Below, piece after piece: positions 48,508 to 61,290 of a stretch of DNA of 64,000 nt; the first letter of the stretch is position 1; each line of letters opens with the position of its first letter. The translations under genes and the position numbers were made by a program. This DNA is from Eunapius fragilis. Lineage: Eukaryota > Porifera > Demospongiae > Spongillida > Spongillidae. The notes beneath the pieces were generated by a model. It did not search any database, was not told the DNA's origin, and saw nothing but the letters and a program-made list of their open reading frames with translations. The stretch lies in assembly GCA_963681505.1 (NCBI GenBank), contig OY811977.1, positions 5,808,961 through 5,872,960 of the forward strand, given 5' to 3'.

Positions 48508-49615
48508 CGCGAAGCCCGGAAGCTTTCGGTGCACTCAGAAAACGAAAAACTCATACAGATGTGCGATTATTGAAAAAAAAAAGTTGATTAGCCAATGAAT
48601 ATTAATTATTGGGGGTACCCATGCAGAGGGGGGTGGGGGGTGGGCGAATGCCCCCTTGCCCGATTGAGCGGATGCCTATGATTATATAATATTATAACTT
48701 TCATACCTGTGTTAGAAATTTTATGTCGATCATTAAACATTTTCTGGTTCCGTTATAATGGACTCTTTAAGGAAGCACAATGTTCAAGCTTTTTCATCGA
48801 GGCGTGTTTTCTATTTTAACTTTGTTCCTAGAAGTACGAACTGATGCATACTAATTAACATTTAATTGTTCTTGTTTGATATGCAGACCGAACATATGTT
48901 AATAATCTGCCTAATTGTCAAGCAATATAAGGAAATCTAGAAGTTTGCGTGATGTATTGTGCTGCCGTTTGCATCTCGTACGCTTTGATATAGTACGCAC
49001 TAAGTATTTTCACAGAAGCACTATTACAGATGGATGATCAGCAATTAGGTGCTCGCTCCTATAGTGTTAGTGCGGCGTAGCTACATGCAAGAAATTGTGT
49101 ATGTTTGGCTATTTATTATTGAGCACTGTAAGATCTCTTTAATATGATGTACATGTAATGATAAGTGACTCTCTGAACTCTCTAACTCACTGCTTTTATG
49201 TATATGTTTATTGTTAACGCCCATTTTATCGGGACGTCCCCTTAACGACATTCCTATAGTTCAACAATTCCCCGATAAAGTGTTTTTTAGATGGGAAGGG
49301 TAGATTATGACTAGCATTTACTTTGTTTTGCTTACGTACTGTCTACCACTGCGGGATCAAATGCAAGTTAACTTAATCATTCGCCCACGTAAACCCCGCG
49401 ATGCATACCCCTTACAGTATAACGCAATCGAATGGCGCAATGGATGAAATAAATGTAAGCACCGCACAGCTGAATATTATCCTCAATAAGCGATTACACC
49501 AAGACTTGGGAGCTCTGCAAGGGCAAAATAACTTGATAACACCAATTCCGTAACTTCTTTTTATCCTATTCCTACTTTCCGTTATGCATAGCTCTATGAA
49601 CGCAAACCAAAAAAG

Positions 49616-49734
49616 CAGTGGCGTCGGAAAGGCACTTAACCTGGAAGGGGGGGGGGGGGGCTGCAATATTAAGTATAATGAAATTCATTAACAGTTGTTC
49701 GTAACTTAGAATACCCATCTAGAAATCTGGAGCG

Positions 49735-49767
<33 letters not shown>

Positions 49768-49780
49768 TCCGTTGCCTACG
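49616..49780. mobile_element. Small element with CAGTGGCGTCGGAA ends and G14/C30 flanks inside
   Basis: Left end CAGTGGCGTCGGAAAGG, right end CCGGTTCCGTTGCCTACG are imperfect inverted repeats; just inside are G14 (49647-49660) and C30 (49735-49764). Similar in design to the CAGGGGCGGAT elements at 19.2-20.5 kb. Confidence 0.6.
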
Positions 49781-50899
49781 CAAAGGTGTACTGCTGATTC
49801 CATTTAAACACGCGGTACAGCAAAGACCACCCCCAAACCGACTCGATCAGGTTCGCTATGAATATTGAATTCATAGTGCGGACTCCACCTAAAGCAAATC
49901 GGAGCCGGATCGATCTAGATACGGTTAGATGTCGTTAGAGTGCGGAAGCGGTTTTAATGACACTCACCAATTCTCAACCAATTGCTAATGCAGGTTTGGA
50001 TTAACAAATAGAGGAATTGGTTCGCTTTTTCCCTGTGTATGACATGCAGTGGTTGAAGATCTCAACTATTAATATATGCATCCTGACGTGCAATGTGTTG
50101 TTCATCATGCATGCAAAGATAAGTGGGGAATTTCCCTCATGTCAAGATGAATATCCCCCTCCCCCCCTCTATTTAATTTGGTACTTTTGCAACTGATGTT
50201 ATTTAGCGCCTAAATTTATTTTTTATATAGTTACACATGCAGTATGGCAGTGACATAGCAGTACATGCGGTAGTTGTTTACGGGAATCCATAGTAAAAAG
50301 GGAACTACTTTATGGCTGTCATATTTCTCCGCCGCTCGCCATTATGACATGTATATATGGAGGGGTGTCGTGTAAACAGAAGCCAAATTTTCTTAACATT
50401 ATGTATAAACAATGCTGATGATGCATAAATAGTACGTTATCCAATTACAGTAAATTCTTGTACGTAGAGCGTATGTAATAGTAAACATTCTTCCAGCTGC
50501 CAAAAATAAGCCTCAATGTGAAATAATCAATAGATGAGAGCATTTCAAGGATTCGTCAAATACATGTACCTATAGAAAAAAAAAAAAAAGAGCAATAGTG
50601 AAAAGGAATGAATAAATTAAGATTTCGCGTCTAGCGTTGTGAGTACGCAATGATTACATATATATGGCTGCTACTTATAAGACAGGGACACGGCAAATTT
50701 AATCCAACGCTGCGCAAGAATACTCAATACGCAACTCTATATATGCACTTCTATAACACAATAATGCGGCACAGACACAGCGCCCCCATTGGGTTCACCA
50801 CGGGGCGTATTCGGATCGAGACGAGGGTAAATCCCCCATTACGACATAAACAATTAACAGTTCAGTCCCCTTCACAATAATTAAAACTGATGTACCCGT

Positions 50900-51060
50900 A
50901 ATTACAAATTCAGGCCACTGTAACTCCATGATGGACAGACTAATTTTCAGTGCGTTAGAAAGAAGATGTAGAGGACATAGGTGTCTCATAGAAATAGAAA
51001 TAATTTGAAAATTTGAAAAAATATGCACTAGGTCCCTTTTCGATCCCATATATATGCATA
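50900..51060 (+). repeat. Repeat family 2, copy 2
   Basis: AATTACAAATTCAGGCCACT, GTAACTCC, AGTGCGTTAGAAAGAAG, AGAGGACATAGGTGTCTC, ATATGCACTAGGTCCCTTTT in order; immediately followed by the CCCATATATATGCATATATGGG palindrome region. Confidence 0.8.
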
Positions 51061-52345
51061 TATGGGACAGCCTCCGAGAAAATGATATATCGCTATATTT
51101 ATATGAAAGTCATAAGAATGATTCACGTTTGAATCTCTATAACTTTGGAGCAATAATCCCTATTGACTTCCTATTATGAACACTTCATACTGCACCATTT
51201 CTATATGTTAACATAGATTTTGGGGGCTTGCATTAGCTTCGTGCCAGTGTTGCAACGACCGATACCCCTTGGGGTTGAAACTGGCCATATCTTTCGGCAG
51301 GAAATCTAAATTCACTTCAAACTTGGTTTATGCAGAGGGATCCTGTACCTATATCGATTTGTCCTGTTCGTTTTACTTCATCCGTTACGGAGATATAGCT
51401 GTGCAAAGTGTGTGCACGGTTTCCCGCTCGATTAGCGCCAATGATTTAGGCACTCGCCTCCCATACACTGAATGTCTAAACTGTGCACGAATCGAGCGGG
51501 AAACCTTGCATGCATTTTGAACAGTTATATCTTGGTAACGGATAAGGTATAAATTAACGAGCAGAACAAATCAATGGAGACAGGAAGGGGTATCGGACGT
51601 TGCAACATTGGCATGAAGCTAATGCAAGACCTTAAAACCTTTAAATTTTATTTTACCTTATAGAAATGGTGTAGTATGAAGTGTTGAAAATAGGAAGTCA
51701 ATAGAGTATACCGTTTCAAAGCTATAGCGATTCAAACATGAAACATTTTTATAACTTTTATGTATATCGCTATACCGGGTGTTAGCGAATGGAGGCAATG
51801 GTTTTAAACGGGAATAACTTTTGCGCGGATTGAGATAAAAATCGGAGATTTTGAAACTAACATTGTCACGCTAGGCAAATAGTTATATCACCGCGGAAAA
51901 GCTCGCAAATCCTTCAATTACATTGGTTCGCTAAATGACGCATGCGCAGTGGATAGCGAAAATGTTGGCGCCTATCCCAGGCCTAGCTAAGATCGTCATT
52001 TAGAGAACCAATGTAATTGAAGGATTTGCGAGCTTTTCCGCGGTGATAAAAAGTCATAAAATGTTTTCTAAGTTAGAGGCGAAACAGTTGAAGGGATCTA
52101 CATCGATCTGGTCAAGTAAAAGCGCAATCGAAAGTCAATTAATTTTAATTAATAAAAATTAACCAAATTTGTTGACAAACAATTTACCTACGGTGACAAT
52201 GTTAGTTTCAAAATCTCCGATTTTTATCTCAATCCGCGCTAAAGTTATTCTCGTTTAATAGCGTTGCCTTCATTCGCGAACATATATATCATGCATTTTC
52301 TCGGAGGCTGTCCCAAATACATATATGGAACAGTGCCCCGCAAAA
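51040..52345. mobile_element. Foldbacks within a foldback
   Basis: Outer arms: GACAGCCTCCGAGAAAATGA near 51067 and its complement TTTTCTCGGAGGCTGTC near 52295, with CATATATGG words outside. Inside are two separate inverted repeats: 51087-51776 (arms ATATCGCTAT..., centre GTTTCCCGCTCGATT / AATCGAGCGGGAAAC) and 51777-52283 (ends GGTGTTAGCGAATGGAGGCA and TGCCTTCATTCGCGAACA). The second holds a third, 51896-52048 (TATCACCGCGGAAAAGCTCG and complement). No coding content. Confidence 0.8.
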
Positions 52346-52689
52346 TCACCCTTAAGATACTTTATAGGACAAGCAAATGAAAAGTAACGCTCGCATTGAA
52401 ATATATAGTTAAATACAAATTTAGTGCCTAACAACTTTATGATGAATAGTCCAATTTTTTACGCAAAAGGACCATGCGATATAAGCTCTTTCGAGTTCGC
52501 GAAAATAAAACATTTGAAAAAGGTGATCTTGCTGGACACTGTCCCATATATGGAAGTTCTATGGGAAAATGGGTCTTGTGGATTTGTATATATAGCATAA
52601 AAATCAAATCGATATATCCCGAAATATTGCCGCTATCGGGTTCTTATTTTGAACACAACATATATGTGAACCTATCCAATTTCATGCGG

Positions 52690-53060
52690 AGTACGACGTT
52701 GCAAGAACCGATACCCCATAGAGTTCGAAACGGCCATATATCTTCCAAATCGTGAAATCGGTTCAAATTCGATGCGTACGTAGAAGGGTCCTGTCACTAT
52801 TGTATTGTTTTGTTCGTTAATTTTTACTTTTTCCGTTACAGAGGTATAGTTGTGCAAAGTGCGTGCACGGATTCCTGCTCAATTCGCGCCAATGATTTAC
52901 GCACTCGTCTTCCATGCATTGAATGCCTATTTCATTGGCGCGAATCGAGCGGGAAACAGTGCGAGCACTTTGCACAGCTATATCTCCGTAACGGATAAAG
53001 TAAAAGAATAACGAACAGAACAAATCAATAGCGACAGGCCCTTTTACATACACACCAAAT
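52690..53060. mobile_element. Second copy of the 51.1-51.8 kb foldback
   Basis: Shares ACGTTGCAAGAACCGATACC, GTGCAAAGTGCGTGCACGG, GCGCCAATGATTTACGCACTC and AACGGATAAAGTA words with 51087-51776. Arms about 52790-52895 and 52935-53040. The left side and 52320-52540 also resemble 60545-60770. Confidence 0.75.
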
Positions 53061-55630
53061 TTGTACCGATATGTACGCTCCTATGTGGCCGCTTTAACTC
53101 TTTGACCCTCAATTAAGTGCACGTAAATGTGCAATAATTGTCACCCACCTTCACAGCCAAGTGCACATATACGTGCACATATACGTGCACAGATATAGAA
53201 AGCCACTATTTGACGCATGCTTACTCACTTTGTGCACAAAAAAGCTTCAGCCTTCAGGGGCATAGAGCTATGACTGCATGGTGTGTTAGTATTTAATTGA
53301 AAGAAACGCGGGAACTAACAGCTGCAGGTGTACACGCGATGGAGTCCTATCGTCTCCAAAGCCTCACAATATAAGCGCCCGCTTGTCTACTAAAACTTGG
53401 GAGAACGAAGCCTTTTAAAGAACCTGCATGGACTTTGGAAATAACACACAGGAATAATACTGTCGTATTTTCATCGTCTATTTCATAGGATACTCGATGT
53501 ACGGCTTCGAATCCCTGACCTATTGGCTCCGCCTAATTATAATATGGCTATGCCGGGCAACCGTTCTTTTTCAAGTTAGTTCTCCATATATATCAAAGCA
53601 AACATCGTAAATTCATTTATACCATAGTTAGTATCTTTAAGTAAACTAACCGTGAGATTCTTCAAAAATGACGACTACTAAGAAACGGGTGGCCATATAT
53701 TTTTCAACAATCAATTAACTGCGTCATCCGTATTGATCCCATTTTCCCATAGAACGTTCCATATTATTTCTGCATCGTACCAGACTTAGAGATGTGATAT
53801 GCAATTTGAAATGTCATATACTTACCGCAAAGGTTTAATACCAATTTTACGCAGCGCACTTAGTCAGTTATGCGTACCATGTGAACAACCCATACTCATT
53901 ATGCATTCGTGCGATCCTCTGGTAGATAACTGATTTGTTGCAGCTGACTCCATCGAGTCTTAATTGGAGTCAGCCGCCCCCCTATACTCCTACCAGTGCA
54001 TGGATCGCTTCGTTTCCTCCAGGCGGCATCTTAATTTCATAATTTTGTAATGCCCAAACCGCAACTCGGCTACGAAGCAGATCCAATGCGGTTCGAAGTG
54101 GATTGAGTGCGTAAGCGCCTTAAGATGAAGAGGGCAACCCGCAACCGTATATAAAACGGATCGTTCGCTTATCTCTTAATTTGTCGCAATCGAATGGACA
54201 AACAGTATAAGGGAACATAGAGCTTCAAGCTTAGAAAGAATGAATGCTTTACTAGTTTCTTTTGCCCTACATAACATTATCTTCGTTGTTGTTGTCGTAT
54301 AAGCTTGGATCCGTATGATACGGAAATAGTACTGTCGCTTGAAAATATATCCTCGCGGTGCCCCTAGAGATCATATCACATCTTGAGCGAGCAGTACCTC
54401 TTTTGGTATTTCGCTACGAAATGACAATACACAAAAAAATTATTCTGCATGGCATCGTTTTCAAATTGAGGTGCTCCTTCGTTAGATCGACTGTTGTGTC
54501 ATACCATATGACACAATCACCACCAAATGGCCATTAACCTTGCAATTGCTGACCTTTGGCCATTTAAAACTTCCTTATTAGTATAATAGACAACTATACA
54601 ATATGAGCGTGAGATAGTCAATGGCTTGGCCTCCGGGCGAGGTGTTGCCACATTCTTGAAGGGCGGTAGTCTCACTCACGGTGGTTACATTACATTGAAA
54701 TTTGAACAACAGGTCCGCGCCCACTATCAATATTAAATACTAGCAACATGGCTCATTACTAAAATAGTAACGACTATAGGTTGAAAGAGGCCTGTGTGCC
54801 TGAAGATATCGTCGGAGTTTTCACTTAAAGCGCAACCTACATATGCAGTAAGGACTTCGCCACCCGACAGTGCTAATTTCTAGCAATGATACCTTGGCAA
54901 ACACTTGCGTCACTGCCAAAAGCTCACGAGGTGCCAACGGTGCTTACGTTTTCTAAAAATTGTTCTTATATTTTCTCAGGGTTAGGGTTGAGCGTATATG
55001 GTTCAACACCTTGCTTCGCCATTAGACCACAGCCAGCTTGGTATGTAGATTCCCATTCCAACATGTGCATGGTCCTCACTTCATGGCCTGATCTATTAGG
55101 AATGAAAGGAATAGCTAACAAGAATTACATTAATTCTGTCCGAATGCTCCCTCGTGCTTAGCTTGCTTTTGGTTTAATTCCAATTGTGATTGAGTTGATT
55201 GTTTGCCCAAAAGGGGGCAGGCAACACAACCAGCCAGTCGGGTGCATAGGGGAGCTGATCTCTTCCCCTGAGCCTGACTGGAACCAAGAGGTGATGCTGG
55301 TCTCCTTTAGTCAGCTCATACCATGACACTGGTCGAGGTAAGGTGGCTAGGTAAGGGGTAGAAGTCAGAAGGGTGCACCTGCCATTGATGTATAAGCAAG
55401 AATACAGCAATACATGTACAAGTACAGCCACTAAACAGGTGAAGTCGTGGATGCGTATGCAATGCAGCTAGAAGTTAGCTGTAAACTGAGTGATTGCAGC
55501 CTGCCACCATCCGTTTTCTACATGATGGTATGACCTGGAACCATATCAGGTGTCAATATTTTTGGGATCAGAGTGTATTAGATTGGGTTGACTGAAATGG
55601 TATGGTACTTGTGTTGTATACTGTACTGTC
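53061..55630. other. No recognised gene; small repeats and hairpin
   Basis: 53150-53192 has GTGCACATATAC units in tandem. A hairpin GCTGACTCC/GGAGTCAGC lies at 53944-53975. 54350-54425 shares GAGCGAGCAGTACCT-like sequence with the regions after 58975 and 61330, so it is probably a further fragment of hairpin family 1's companion sequence. Two unassigned frames (54886-55161 +, 55174-55431 -) have no motifs. Confidence 0.45.
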
Positions 55631-55634
55631 ATAC

Positions 55635-55995
55635 AGTGAATGGCATTAGGAGATTTTCAGCAGAATTTATATGAATGAAGCTCTCCTTGGAAGTATCAAG
55701 CACTGTTTGCACTACCTTGCTGACAAGTTGCCACTCTTGGCTAGTTACATCAGTACAACAATGTAAGTCACATTCGATAGCTTTGATGCTTCTGTCACAT
55801 GATCTGCAACACACCACCCCATCATGTAAGAGTATCTAATTATTCTTGAAGATTCTTGCTGTTCAGTGTAGAATGACAATGTAGCAGTCAAATGGAAGGC
55901 ATGTGGCACATAGAAGCCGGCCACAGGGGAGTTGTATTGGTTGTCCTAGCACATCAAGACAAATCGGGCACATTAACTCATTATTGCAGACTACA
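55635..55995 (-). pseudogene. RING-finger gene fragment
   Basis: The minus strand at 55890-55985 reads NELMCPICLDVLGQPIQL then PCGRLLCATCLPF: the first half of a RING finger (C-x2-C ... C-x4-C-x2-C), with the usual His after the third Cys position not evident. Further on (55635-55817), in another frame, CCRSCDRSIKAIECDLHCC precedes TSQEWQLVSKVVQTVLD. The pair resembles RING-bearing proteins of unknown role that are multicopy in sponges and corals. RING domains usually mediate ubiquitin transfer. The second half of the RING is missing and the frame stops after the first block, so this looks like a broken copy or separate exons. Confidence 0.45.
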
Positions 55996-58680
55996 TCTGT
56001 GTAGATGGCAATTTAATTTTGTATGATATTTTTGTGGTGCACAGTATCAGCTGGAATACTGCCTCATGCATCTGGTTTCCACCATTGAGCCACATAACAG
56101 GGAATATTATGTACTCTATGGTGAAAGAGGAAGGACTGAATTGTGAAAGGAAATTTTTTTATTGCACACAACCTTGCAGGTATTGATGGCATAGTTGCAC
56201 CAGTCAAACAGACATTAAGTGCTTAATTCGTGATGCAACCTGTACATGTTTCATCATCATGCAGCACTTGAACTTGAAGAACTTGCATGGGTGTTGAATC
56301 TCAGGATTGTCTTTTTGTGTGTCGATATGAAAGGTTGACAGTAGCTCTTCACGAATTGTTGCTTGTTTAGTTAAATGGCTTGCAACCACATAACCAGCAC
56401 AAATCATCCAATTGACACTTGTACTTAGGTTCCATTGTGGCTGTAGATTGCTCTTGGTGTGTAAATTATTCACGGTTTTGTAAGAGATCTTACGCCTAGT
56501 TTGCAAGCGCGTAGCACGAAGCCGAATTCATCAAATGATTCACTGATCCTTTCTCTTTTTTTCTGAGCGCTTTAAAGCTCAATTAATAAGAGCAATTTTT
56601 TACAGTATGAAATCGAACTCATGGCATTTGTAATTATGTTGAGAAGAGCCTTTATGCGTAGCCACAAGTACATAGTAGTAATAATAGTATTCGATTGCGC
56701 AAATAGTCGTTTAATATTTCAGATGTTTACTAAACATAAATTCCTTATTGGTTTTCGCATTGGTACAAAAGGCCAAGTGCAGCCAACCTCCGAAGTTAAG
56801 TGTCAGTTAATGAGCTTTATGGCGACCATTTTTAAAAGATATACCGTAATTCAATCCTTACGATCTAATTTCAAAACCTAATGTCACTTACGGAACAGTC
56901 GACTGTCAAAACAAGCCTAATTGCTCACCAGACGAATGTTTTTCACGGCGCGGGGATGTCATGAGACAGTTGACAAGAAAATACCTTTGTACTCTAACAA
57001 AGACAAAACAGAAGAATCAAAGGGAGTGGATTGCCCTGGAGGAACCGAAATAACCATTCACCGGCATTAGGGATTGTTTCGAAAAACGCTGGAATTATGT
57101 CGTTTGATATACGCTTTCAACATCCCCTCACGTCAGGTTTTAGATGAAGGTTAAGATTCCCCCGAGTTACTGCCATGGTGATGTGGACAGTAACCAACGC
57201 CTTTTCACTCCATGTGAGCAATAGCCTATGAGACAGGTGACCAGCAAGGGGATCGCTTGGGGCCTCTCTTCCTTTGGTTAGTCTCCCAGAAGCTGGTACC
57301 ATCTATAGCTGCAGATCGTCGATAGTCGTCTCACTTGCTACACCATAAAGGTATTGGACGATGGGATTGTACGTAGGAGGCTCTGAGAATGCTGTGCCAG
57401 AGTGATTGCAATTCTTAAGAGCTTTGACCTCATTTAGTTTTTTTTTCTTCCCCTGAATGATTCGAAATAGAATTTTGAATTCCTTCGAACAGGGCATGCG
57501 TGAAATGGATCAACACACCTACATGTATCTTGGGGGGTTCTAGGGCGCTACTGCACTACTATCGGAGATCGGACTTTCGGCTCTATATACAGAGTATCAA
57601 ATCAGCCCACCAACTGCAAGGCGTGCTCCGCGACCTACTTTAAACAATGAACCACACTACGTAAACCTTGTTTATCTGTTGCTTCGTTTCTGTGTAAGCT
57701 TTAGTATAATAGCACACCCGTCATCACCCTCCTTGGTTGCTGAAGCTCTAGGCATTTTCGACTCGCCAGGTGTAGCTAAAACCAGGAGCAGGAGCAGAAG
57801 TTTCTACGTGTATGCATGTGTGTGCATGTGTATGTGTGTGTGTGCAAGTGTGCATGTCTTGTTTATTGCTTGCATGCACATGTTCTTTGAACACATTTCT
57901 CTTACATGTTATGAAAAAAGCTGTAAGTGATCATTTCTAGACGCAAACAGGAATCTACATGTAGAAAGGATTCAGTAGTGAGAGCTATTTAGTTGGACGT
58001 AGCCCGACCTTAGCGTCAGCGTAAGGTCTCTCACGGCGGCCTGCTCTTATTAAACGCGTGGAAACCAGGCCGCAGCGAAGCCCCATAGCAACGAACCAAT
58101 CAACCGATGTCCTAAGAACAAGCAATGCACGAGGTACATGAAACATAATCAACACCTAAAATCCATCCTGCATGGTAGTGACAACACATCTGACCTTTAT
58201 TGTAGGCATAACTCACATGGCCAGGCGTTGCGAACCGTCGGCTTATCTGGTTCTTCGAAAGCTACTGACTTATGCACATGGGGAGCACCGACCACGTGTG
58301 TTCAAAAAACGATAGCGACCCTCGGTGACTTTGATGGGACATGCCAAAATTATCACTGTAGAGTTCGTCGAATGTACTATCATTTACTGGAGTGGCAAAT
58401 TTTCTGAAGTGTTTTCAAGCCTTTGGAAATCCACCATGTTTGTGTCATTTCGGGGTGGGGAATATTTGCGCAATGACGTTTGATTTGACATTATGTTGAT
58501 ATGTGTATAGATTGACTTTGAACTGAATTACGTAGCTATAGTATTCTTTACTCTCTTAGCCGGAGAAGGAATGGCAGCTCCCAATTGTGGCACAATCGGA
58601 ACCTACACGAGTATGTTCCATATAGAAATCCTGCAGCATCATGAAGTCATTAAAAAGTCACTCGCGTCTAGCGGGACAGC
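55996..58680. other. No recognised gene
   Basis: Open frames of 60-100 codons occur (56204-56506 -, 56621-56881 +) without known motifs. The first could be the upstream part of the RING-type fragment on the same strand, but no clear splice sites connect them. Confidence 0.35.
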
Positions 58681-58730
58681 CAAGAATCGGGTCACTTCGC
58701 TCTACGAAGAGCGAAGTAACCCGATTCTTG
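58681..58730. repeat. 22-bp-arm hairpin
   Basis: CAAGAATCGGGTCACTTCG.. and its complement pair over 22 bases with one mismatch around a 6-base loop (TACGAA). Too tight to be chance; lies at the edge of the companion module of hairpin copy 5. Confidence 0.85.
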
Positions 58731-58756
58731 ACAATCGAGTAATATCAAATAGGAGA

Positions 58757-58975
58757 ACAGTTTTGCGTTGTTTCCATGTCCCCAGGCTGTGTACTTTTAG
58801 AGAACAAAGATGCTCGTCCCCACCGTCCGTACCCAGTCCCATATACTCCTCCGTCGACTTCTTCTTCCTTCGGGATAGTATAACTCACGACAGGAACGTT
58901 TCTAAAGCACGCCAATGTACCAATCGCTTCAGGATGTGTCTGCTTGTTATCTTCAGGTGTTTGTTAGACGCCTAA
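58757..58975 (-). repeat. Companion module of hairpin family 1, copy 5
   Basis: Reverse-strand words CAATGTACCAATCGCTTC, TATAACTCACGACAGGAACG and TCCTTCGGGATAGT match the modules in the other orientation. Confidence 0.6.
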
Positions 58976-59350
58976 CCGATCCGCCAAGTAGCTGAAGCGA
59001 GTAGTACCTTATTTGGTGTTGATCTACAAATAGCACATTACATCAGCTATCACAATGTTTATGACCCACCAGTATTAAATAACCAGCGTTATAAAATTCA
59101 ATGTTTTTACCATGCAATCTTAAGGACAATTCTGGTTCCACTCGAGCATCTAAAAGTGGAAAGATCCAGATGCTGCCAGATATGCCAAACGTTTTATGTC
59201 AACGGCGGGACCGAAAGGACCAACAAAACAACCACCCAAAGGTACGTTACAACATCGATAAATGTTGGATCGATAAATTATGAGCATGCATTGTATATCG
59301 CTAAAATGAAAGGAATAGTTTCAGGTAATAGTTACAGCGTCTTTATAGTA

Positions 59351-59591
59351 ACAAGTAATAAAAACATTCTTTACACGAGAAGGTTGGTGGTATATAGGAA
59401 TCAAAGGTGATGGTGGTGTAAAAAGCAAGGGAACAAGGTCTCTGATTGAAAAGGAAAAATGAAATAGACCTATATTAGCAGCATGTTGTCATATTTAAAT
59501 GTGCGTGCTAATATAGGTCTATTTCATTTTTACTTTTCAATCAGAGACCTTGTTCCCTTGCTTTTTACACCACCATCACCTTTGATTCGAA
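59351..59591. mobile_element. Hairpin element family 1, copy 5, one end lost
   Basis: Left end ACAAGTAATAAAAACATTC is present; the inverted arms pair well (GGTGGTGTAAAAAGCAAGGG and complement), but the right terminus is replaced by unrelated sequence after CACCTTTGATTCG. Confidence 0.82.
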
Positions 59592-60544
59592 CCGCATATG
59601 ATGGGAACTCTCGCCGTGATACTACATGTATACAGTACGTGCATGTATCGTACAGAGGGGCGGGGCACATGGGCACCGAGTACGTATCTCGTTCGATCTC
59701 GGTAGCTCCTCGGCTTTGTCAAGTGCAGACTATGAAACTGATGTACATGTTATGAGCCCAGTCGTACAGATGCTTCTCGCACTAAGGTATTCAATGCTAT
59801 CCGCAATACAACCGTTACAAACAGTAGTAGTGAAAAAAGCTAGCTTTACCGCAGCGAAACAGATGTAGCCTGTAACGACATGTACAGATAGTACTGTGTA
59901 TTGAATATGTGTGCATATCCTACAACTCATTGTCAGGTTTTGCAGTTAATTCTCCGCTGGGTAATGCTTGCTTCTACCATAGATATTATGCTCCAACTCA
60001 CGGATTATGCACAGATTTAAATACCTTGCCGGTAGAGCGCGAGAGGCATCTATATGGCAGGAAGACATGAACATCAGTTCCATAGTCTGGGCTTGGCTAT
60101 ATTAGCACCCACAGCTGCTTTATAATCGAGACACCCCCGCTTTGTCTGCACATATTCAGATGTTTACGTGCCCTGCCCCTGCTTAAGTACTTTCTACTTT
60201 GCATGAGTAAACATCAATATTAGTCGTTTAAGAGGCCTCGTATAATCAGTTTCAAGATGACTATGGGACTTAGAGGTTATATGCAAAACCTAAGGTCCAA
60301 ACATATCTACTCTATACCAACATCAATGAGCACGCATGCACGTAATTTCCCGCATCTGTATAGTAGTAGCAGTAACGTCGCTTGTTTAAATCCCTTATCA
60401 ATGACGCTGATAACAAACGTTTCTGTCTTTCTCGAAGGAGAACTGACACCTCTATCTCTGGGCGGCGGAATCGCTGTGTGTACCAGAACCTGCTGCATGA
60501 TATGTGGTATATAATTATAGTCAGTTGTATGTTGTGTTTGTAAC
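59592..60544. other. No gene seen
   Basis: Only short unassigned frames. Confidence 0.4.
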
Positions 60545-60970
60545 ATACAATAATATGGAACAGTGTCCAGCAAATTATCAAATGTTCCAGACAAGCAAAA
60601 TAAAACTATAACGCTCGCATTGAAATGTATGGCTATAATTATAAATTCAGTGCCTAGTAAGTTTATGATGGATAGTCCATTTAAGGATGCGTAAGAACCA
60701 TATGATAAAAGCTCTTTAATTTGGAGTTCACAGAAATGAAAAGACCTAGATGGGTGATTTTGCGGACACAGTCCCATATATATTATACTATATACATAAT
60801 TATATATATATGGGATCGAGGCAGCGAAAAGGGACCTGGCGTATATACTTTCAAGTTTTCAAATTATATCATATTCAAAGAGAAACCTATGTCCTCTACA
60901 ACTTCTTTCTTACGCACTGGAAATTAGTCTGTCCGTCATGGAGTTACAGGGTCCTGAATCTGAACCTGCG
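60545..60970 (-). repeat. Repeat family 2, copy 3, rearranged
   Basis: 60812-60970 is the reverse complement of the family's start (ends GGAGTTACAGG.TCCTGAAT). 60545-60770 resembles 52320-52540 in forward orientation. In the 50.9-52.5 kb copy these two parts have the same orientation; here they face each other around an AT palindrome (60770-60812). A separate end fragment lies at 61764-61790. Confidence 0.68.
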
Positions 60971-61149
60971 TCAGCAGGTTCAATATAGGATTGATTGAGG
61001 AATGATGAATGTCATTAAAATTTTTAAATCGCGTCGGGAGGGACAACGGAGAAACGGATCACTTATCTCGTTGCAGCAATCGAACGACAACACCAAGATC
61101 TACGTTTTCATGCTAGTTTCATGTCATTAAACTATGCGCTTCCAGACAA

Positions 61150-61290
61150 ACAAAGAACCTGCTTCTCGTGCCCATTCCCAAAAAAATTGTTCGTCGTCGT
61201 CGTCGTCTTCCTTAGGAAGGTATAACTCGAGCTGCGAACGGTTTTAAAGAACGACAATAGTACCAATCTCTTCAGAATTTACCGGCACGT
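61150..61290 (-). repeat. Companion module of hairpin family 1, copy 6
   Basis: GTACCAATCTCTTCAGAATT, GGTATAACTCGAGC and a GTC trinucleotide run (61194-61211), the complement of the GAC run in copy 1. Confidence 0.65.

Larger units (their letters stand above)
47940..50899. other. No gene seen; homopolymer tracts and small elements
   Basis: No coding region recognised over about 3 kb. The listed G run, hairpin and small element are its only clear features, with further G-rich stretches at 48230 and 48627-48645. Confidence 0.5.

Noticed and set aside
52817-53053. 78-codon minus-strand frame (RAN/RANE repeats)
   Set aside because: It runs through the arms of a foldback; similar peptide text on both strands reflects the inverted repeat.
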